25,327 nucleotides of DNA from Dehalococcoidia bacterium (GTDB lineage Bacteria; Chloroflexota; Dehalococcoidia; GIF9; AB-539-J10): NCBI GenBank assembly GCA_004375885.1, contig SOJG01000035.1:1-25327 (forward strand), read 5' to 3'. Shown one piece after another: positions 22,539 to 25,327 of this stretch. Both the position numbers and the translations under genes were made by a program. Below the pieces are notes generated by a model. The model made no database searches, was not told the origin of the DNA, and saw nothing but the letters and a program-made list of their open reading frames with translations. Every line of letters starts with the position of its first letter. Position 1 is the first letter of the stretch.

Positions 22539-22769
22539 TCAGGGAAATGCTCCGCCATCCATAGTGATGACTTAGACCGTGATATAGCCAGCTCTTTCGC
22601 TGGCTAAGAAAGCTACTAGTTCGGCCACATCCTCAGGCCAGCCCCAGCGTTCTAATGGAATCGTGGCCGTCATGGACTTCATCCCGAACATCAGCTTCAA
22701 GACAATGGCTTTACCTGTACCGCGAGGGGCACCGGTTACTGGAGGTATCCTCCCCTCCAATTCCAGCAC
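22539..22769 (-). pseudogene. Internally deleted fabG-like remnant
   Basis: A reading frame beginning at GTG 22767-22769, seven bases after the fabF stop codon. It starts like FabG (LEGRIPPVTGAPRGTGKAIV, with TGxxxGxG intact) but after about 26 residues jumps to a C-terminal FabG segment (IPLERWGWPEDVAELVAFLA, SERAGYIT). About 160 residues, including the catalytic Ser-Tyr-Lys region, are missing. The frame then hits TAA at 22572-22574, exactly where the family has the Gln of YITGQ, yet the in-frame continuation VITMDGGAFP up to TGA 22539-22541 is still recognisable. It is therefore a decayed short-chain dehydrogenase that probably once ended the operon. FabG is the best guess; another SDR is possible. 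Confidence 0.8.
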
Positions 22770-22775
22770 TGACCT

Positions 22776-24050
22776 TTACTCGCTTACGCGTGTAAGCACG
22801 AGACAGCAGTTCTCGCCACCCAGACCAAAGCTGTTCTTCAGACAGGTATTCACCTGGGTCGGGCGAGCCACATTGGGGACATAGTCCAGATCGCAATCAG
22901 GGTCAGGCGTTTCGTAGTTGATGGTCGGGTGGATAATCCCTTTGTTGATGACCAGTATAGCGGCAATGGATTCGATGACGCCAGCAGCGGTAATGATGTG
23001 CCCAATCATGGATTTAGTGGAGCTTATCGGGATTTTGTAGGCATGTTCTCCAAACACCATCTTAATAGCCTTGGTCTCAGAGGCATCGTTTAGCTTGGTG
23101 CTGGTGCCGTGGGCGTTGACATAGTCAACCTCTTCGTGCTTTACCCTCGCCCAGCGCAGAGCCGTACGCATGGCATACGCCTCGGGCTCAGGGGCCGGAG
23201 CGGTCGCATCGTAGGCATCGAAGGACCAGCCTACACCCGCAATCTCAGCGAGTATAGACGCGCCCCGCTTCCTGGCATGCTCATAGCTCTCCAGGACAAC
23301 GAGTCCGGCACCTTCACCGTAGATGAAACCATTGCGGTTGAGGTCAAAGGGGCGACAGGCCTTGGCAGGGTCGGGCTCACGGGAAAGGGCGCCCAAAACA
23401 TCCATTCCAGCTATGCTAACTGGCTCCAGGCTGGCGTCGGAGCCCCCGGTTATCATTACGTCAGCGTATCCCAGCCGGATGAAGTTCGTGGCTGTACCTA
23501 TTGAATCGATGCCGCTGGCACAAAGACTGTTCACCGCGCCGTTAGGGCCCCTGGCTCCCAGCATCATGCCTATCTGCATGGATGCCGCGCTGGCCCCTGA
23601 TTTCGTGATGAAGAGCGGGTCCGCTCTTCTGGGACCCACTCTTTGGTACTGCTCCCATCCTCTGATGATGTAGCCCTGCTCTGTCATAGTAGAGATGATG
23701 ACACCCACTCGCTCAGGGGTTTCCTTGGTCATATCCAAGCCGGCCGATTGTATGGCCTCTTTGGCAGCAGCGATGGCGAAATGAATAGTCCTTGAAGTGC
23801 GGTCAACGACCTTCAAGTCCATATACTTGGTAGGATCAAAGTCATGTACCTCGGCATCCACCTTCACCCTGAAATTGCTGGTATCAAAGCGAGTAATGAG
23901 ACCGATGGCCGACTTCCCTGCGGCCAGTCCTTCCCAGAACTCCTTTACACTCAAGCCCAGGGGATTGATAGTGCCCATACCGGTAACCACAACCCGAGGC
24001 ACATCTATGGTGCCCCAGAAACCCGTCGACTTCTCAGGAGCTTTGGTCAT
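22776..24050 (-). CDS. fabF: 3-oxoacyl-ACP synthase II (FabF type)
   Basis: Condenses malonyl-ACP with acyl-ACP during fatty-acid elongation. The 424 residues show the thiolase fold with catalytic Cys177 (NSLCASG), His314 (NAHGTST), Lys346 and His351 (KSMIGH), and the NSFGLGGEN C-terminal motif with gate Phe408. The nucleophile context SLCASG differs from the common TACATG. There is an N-terminal extension of about 17 residues before VVVTGMGTINPLG. It lies five bases after the FabL-like gene, inside a plsX-acpP-fabL-fabF unit. Confidence 0.93.
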   Translation of the reverse strand: MTKAPEKSTGFWGTIDVPRVVVTGMGTINPLGLSVKEFWEGLAAGKSAIGLITRFDTSNFRVKVDAEVHDFDPTKYMDLKVVDRTSRTIHFAIAAAKEAIQSAGLDMTKETPERVGVIISTMTEQGYIIRGWEQYQRVGPRRADPLFITKSGASAASMQIGMMLGARGPNGAVNSLCASGIDSIGTATNFIRLGYADVMITGGSDASLEPVSIAGMDVLGALSREPDPAKACRPFDLNRNGFIYGEGAGLVVLESYEHARKRGASILAEIAGVGWSFDAYDATAPAPEPEAYAMRTALRWARVKHEEVDYVNAHGTSTKLNDASETKAIKMVFGEHAYKIPISSTKSMIGHIITAAGVIESIAAILVINKGIIHPTINYETPDPDCDLDYVPNVARPTQVNTCLKNSFGLGGENCCLVLTRVSE

Positions 24051-24055
24051 ATCTC

Positions 24056-24832
24056 TCAGTCCTTCCTTCCCAATGAAAACGCCGCGCTGCCTATGGAGAA
24101 ACCTCCATCCACAATGATCGTCTGCCCTCTTATCATGAAGGCCTCTTCACTGCATAGGAAGGCCACTACATTGGCGACGTCTTCGGTGGTCACCATTCTT
24201 CCCGCCGGAGTTATCGGGAGGTTGCCGAGGGCTAGTTGTTCCTCAAAATAGAACTTCAGAGCTTCTGTCTGCACAAAGGAAGCACCCACAGCATTAACAC
24301 AAATGCCGCGAGGGGCCAACTCCACTGCCAGGTAACGCGTCAAAGCTTCCAGAGCAGCTTTAGAGACCCCAACGACAGCATAGGTGGGCCAGACAAGAAA
24401 CGAACCCAGGCTAGACAGGCTGACTATCTTGCCACCTCTACCCTCCATCAGCCTGGCCGCTCTCTGAGAGCAGAGTAAACAGGCCCTGGTATTGATGTCC
24501 ATGGTCCATTCCCAGGCCTTAACATCTATATCCATTACGGGGCGCCCTACTCCTGAGGCAGCATTGCTAATCAGAATATCCAGGTGGCCGAATTTATCGC
24601 CAATCATATCGAACATCTCGTCTATCTTTGCCGGATCGCCCACATTGGCGCGCACGACCTCTGCTCTCACCCCCAGAGCCTCAATATCCTTAGCTGTTTG
24701 CTCCGCGGCATCGCGGCGGCGGAAAAAATTGACAATAATGTCAGCGCCCTGAGCAGCCAGTTTCAACCCGATCGCCCGACCGATGCCACGCCCCCCACCA
24801 GTGACTAGAGCCAGCTTCCCTTCAAAGGACAT
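24056..24832 (-). CDS. fabL: Enoyl-ACP reductase, FabL-like (SDR family)
   Basis: NAD(P)H-dependent short-chain dehydrogenase that probably reduces enoyl-ACP in the last step of each elongation cycle. The 258 residues contain TGGGRGIG (11-18), NAAS (90-93) and Tyr151 with Lys158 in YAVVGVSK. That Tyr-x6-Lys spacing is the enoyl-reductase pattern, not the Tyr-x3-Lys of FabG. Segments RANVGDPAKIDEMF, VGVSKAALEALTRYLAVEL and MIRGQTIIVDGG match, from memory, Bacillus subtilis FabL very closely. It lies two bases after acpP. A ketoreductase role is less likely given the Tyr/Lys spacing. Confidence 0.85.
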   Translation of the reverse strand: MSFEGKLALVTGGGRGIGRAIGLKLAAQGADIIVNFFRRRDAAEQTAKDIEALGVRAEVVRANVGDPAKIDEMFDMIGDKFGHLDILISNAASGVGRPVMDIDVKAWEWTMDINTRACLLCSQRAARLMEGRGGKIVSLSSLGSFLVWPTYAVVGVSKAALEALTRYLAVELAPRGICVNAVGASFVQTEALKFYFEEQLALGNLPITPAGRMVTTEDVANVVAFLCSEEAFMIRGQTIIVDGGFSIGSAAFSLGRKD

Positions 24833-24834
24833 AG

Positions 24835-25080
24835 CTAGACTCTCTCCTGCTGTGGCACCTGTCTTTCCACGTACGACACGAAGTCGCCGAAATTCTCAAA
24901 CTTCTGAGCTTCCTCGTCAGGGATTTCAATCCCGAACGTCTCTTCTACAGCCGCCAGCGCCTGCACTACATCCAGAGAATCCGCCTTGATGTCTTTGAAT
25001 GTGCTTTCCCGAGTAATAATGCTCTGCTCGACATGTGTTATCTTGGCCATGATCTCCCTTATCTGCTCTTCAATACTCAT
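24835..25080 (-). CDS. acpP: Acyl carrier protein
   Basis: Carries growing acyl chains on phosphopantetheine. The 81 residues form the acidic ACP fold with the DSL motif at residues 34-36; Ser35 is the attachment site. The sequence after it, DVVQALAAVEETFGIEIPDE, is the usual helix II recognition region. Its ATG overlaps the plsX stop as ATGA, and the FabL-like gene follows two bases later. Confidence 0.95.
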   Translation of the reverse strand: MSIEEQIREIMAKITHVEQSIITRESTFKDIKADSLDVVQALAAVEETFGIEIPDEEAQKFENFGDFVSYVERQVPQQERV

Positions 25081-25327
25081 GACTTACCTCCTTGGTTCAA
25101 TTCTGCTAGTTCCGACTTCAAACTCTGAATCACGTCAGCTCTGACTGCCTTTTTAGCACTTTCTACGGCATTGGCTATGTGCGGTGCCCGGCTGGCCCCG
25201 TGTGCTATCCTTACGACTCCATCAACACCCCACAGAATGCCACCACCCTGCTTGTCCGTTTCACTGGATATCTTGGTTGCGTCGAACAGTCTATTGAACG
25301 CTAATCTGACCAGAGCACTCAAAGGTG
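25077..25327 (-). CDS. plsX: Phosphate acyltransferase PlsX, C-terminal part
   Basis: The frame is open to the right edge, so only about the last 82 residues are seen. QGGGILWGVDGVVRIAHGAS matches the conserved PlsX C-terminal motif (GGAPLLGV-G-IIAHG), and IANAVESAKKAV is the following helix. PlsX makes acyl-phosphate from acyl-ACP for phospholipid synthesis. An apparent TTG start at 25320-25322 is only internal. Its position directly before acpP is common in bacteria. Confidence 0.88.
   Translation of the reverse strand, partial: PLSALVRLAFNRLFDATKISSETDKQGGGILWGVDGVVRIAHGASRAPHIANAVESAKKAVRADVIQSLKSELAELNQGGKS

Noticed and set aside
22367..22558. 63-residue open frame between the fabG remnant and the U32 gene
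   Set aside because: No recognisable family, no ribosome-binding site, overlaps the remnant's tail in another frame, and a consensus promoter (22424-22452) lies inside it.
1..25327. CRISPR array, prophage, insertion sequence or defence system
   Set aside because: No spaced direct repeats, transposase, integrase or phage-like genes were seen; nearly all sequence is accounted for by core genes.

Overview
The window is one long, almost gap-free bacterial ribosomal-protein supercluster. It is flanked on the left by two tRNA genes and trpS, and on the right by an iron-sulfur-type U32 family gene and a type II fatty-acid synthesis block. Every supported gene lies on the minus strand, so transcription runs from high to low coordinates. 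The merged str-S10-spc-alpha-rplM-rpsI order without tuf, the zinc-type S4 and S14, a FabL-type enoyl reductase and a short TGTCATT-type interspersed repeat suggest an anaerobic Chloroflexota, possibly a Dehalococcoidia-like lineage. That assignment is an inference from gene order and style, not from a phylogeny.

Right part (22539-25327): the C-terminal end of plsX, then acpP, a FabL-like enoyl-ACP reductase and fabF, tightly packed. Immediately after fabF is a wrecked fabG-like remnant: its N-terminal nucleotide-binding start is joined directly to its C-terminal end, and an in-frame stop precedes the last conserved motif. Next (21162-22316) comes a U32-family protein with twelve cysteines, preceded by its own clear promoter (TTGACA, 17 bases, TATGAT).

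Middle (1621-21070): a strong promoter with an extended -10 box (21042-21070) and a structured leader precede rpsL-rpsG-fusA-rpsJ-rplC-rplD-rplW-(31-codon gene)-rplB-rpsS-rplV-rpsC-rplP-rpmC-rpsQ-rplN-rplX-rplE-rpsZ-rpsH-rplF-rplR-rpsE-rplO-secY-adk-map-infA-rpmJ-rpsM-rpsK-rpsD-rpoA-rplQ-truA-rplM-rpsI. Many junctions are ATGA, GTGA or TAATG overlaps. A second consensus promoter sits between infA and rpmJ and could drive the alpha segment separately. rpmD (uL30) is absent from its usual place between rpsE and rplO.

The most notable hidden item is a 31-residue, extremely basic protein encoded between rplW and rplB (15921-16016). It resembles the AURKAIP1/COX24 family, that is mycobacterial bS22 and mitochondrial mS38. 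Its placement inside the S10 operon, with a one-base overlap with rplW, argues that it is a bona fide small-subunit ribosomal protein in this lineage.

Left part (1-1620): a spacer with a hairpin-rich degenerate repeat, a promoter with a perfect TATAAT, tRNA-Gln(CTG), tRNA-Glu(CTC) and trpS.
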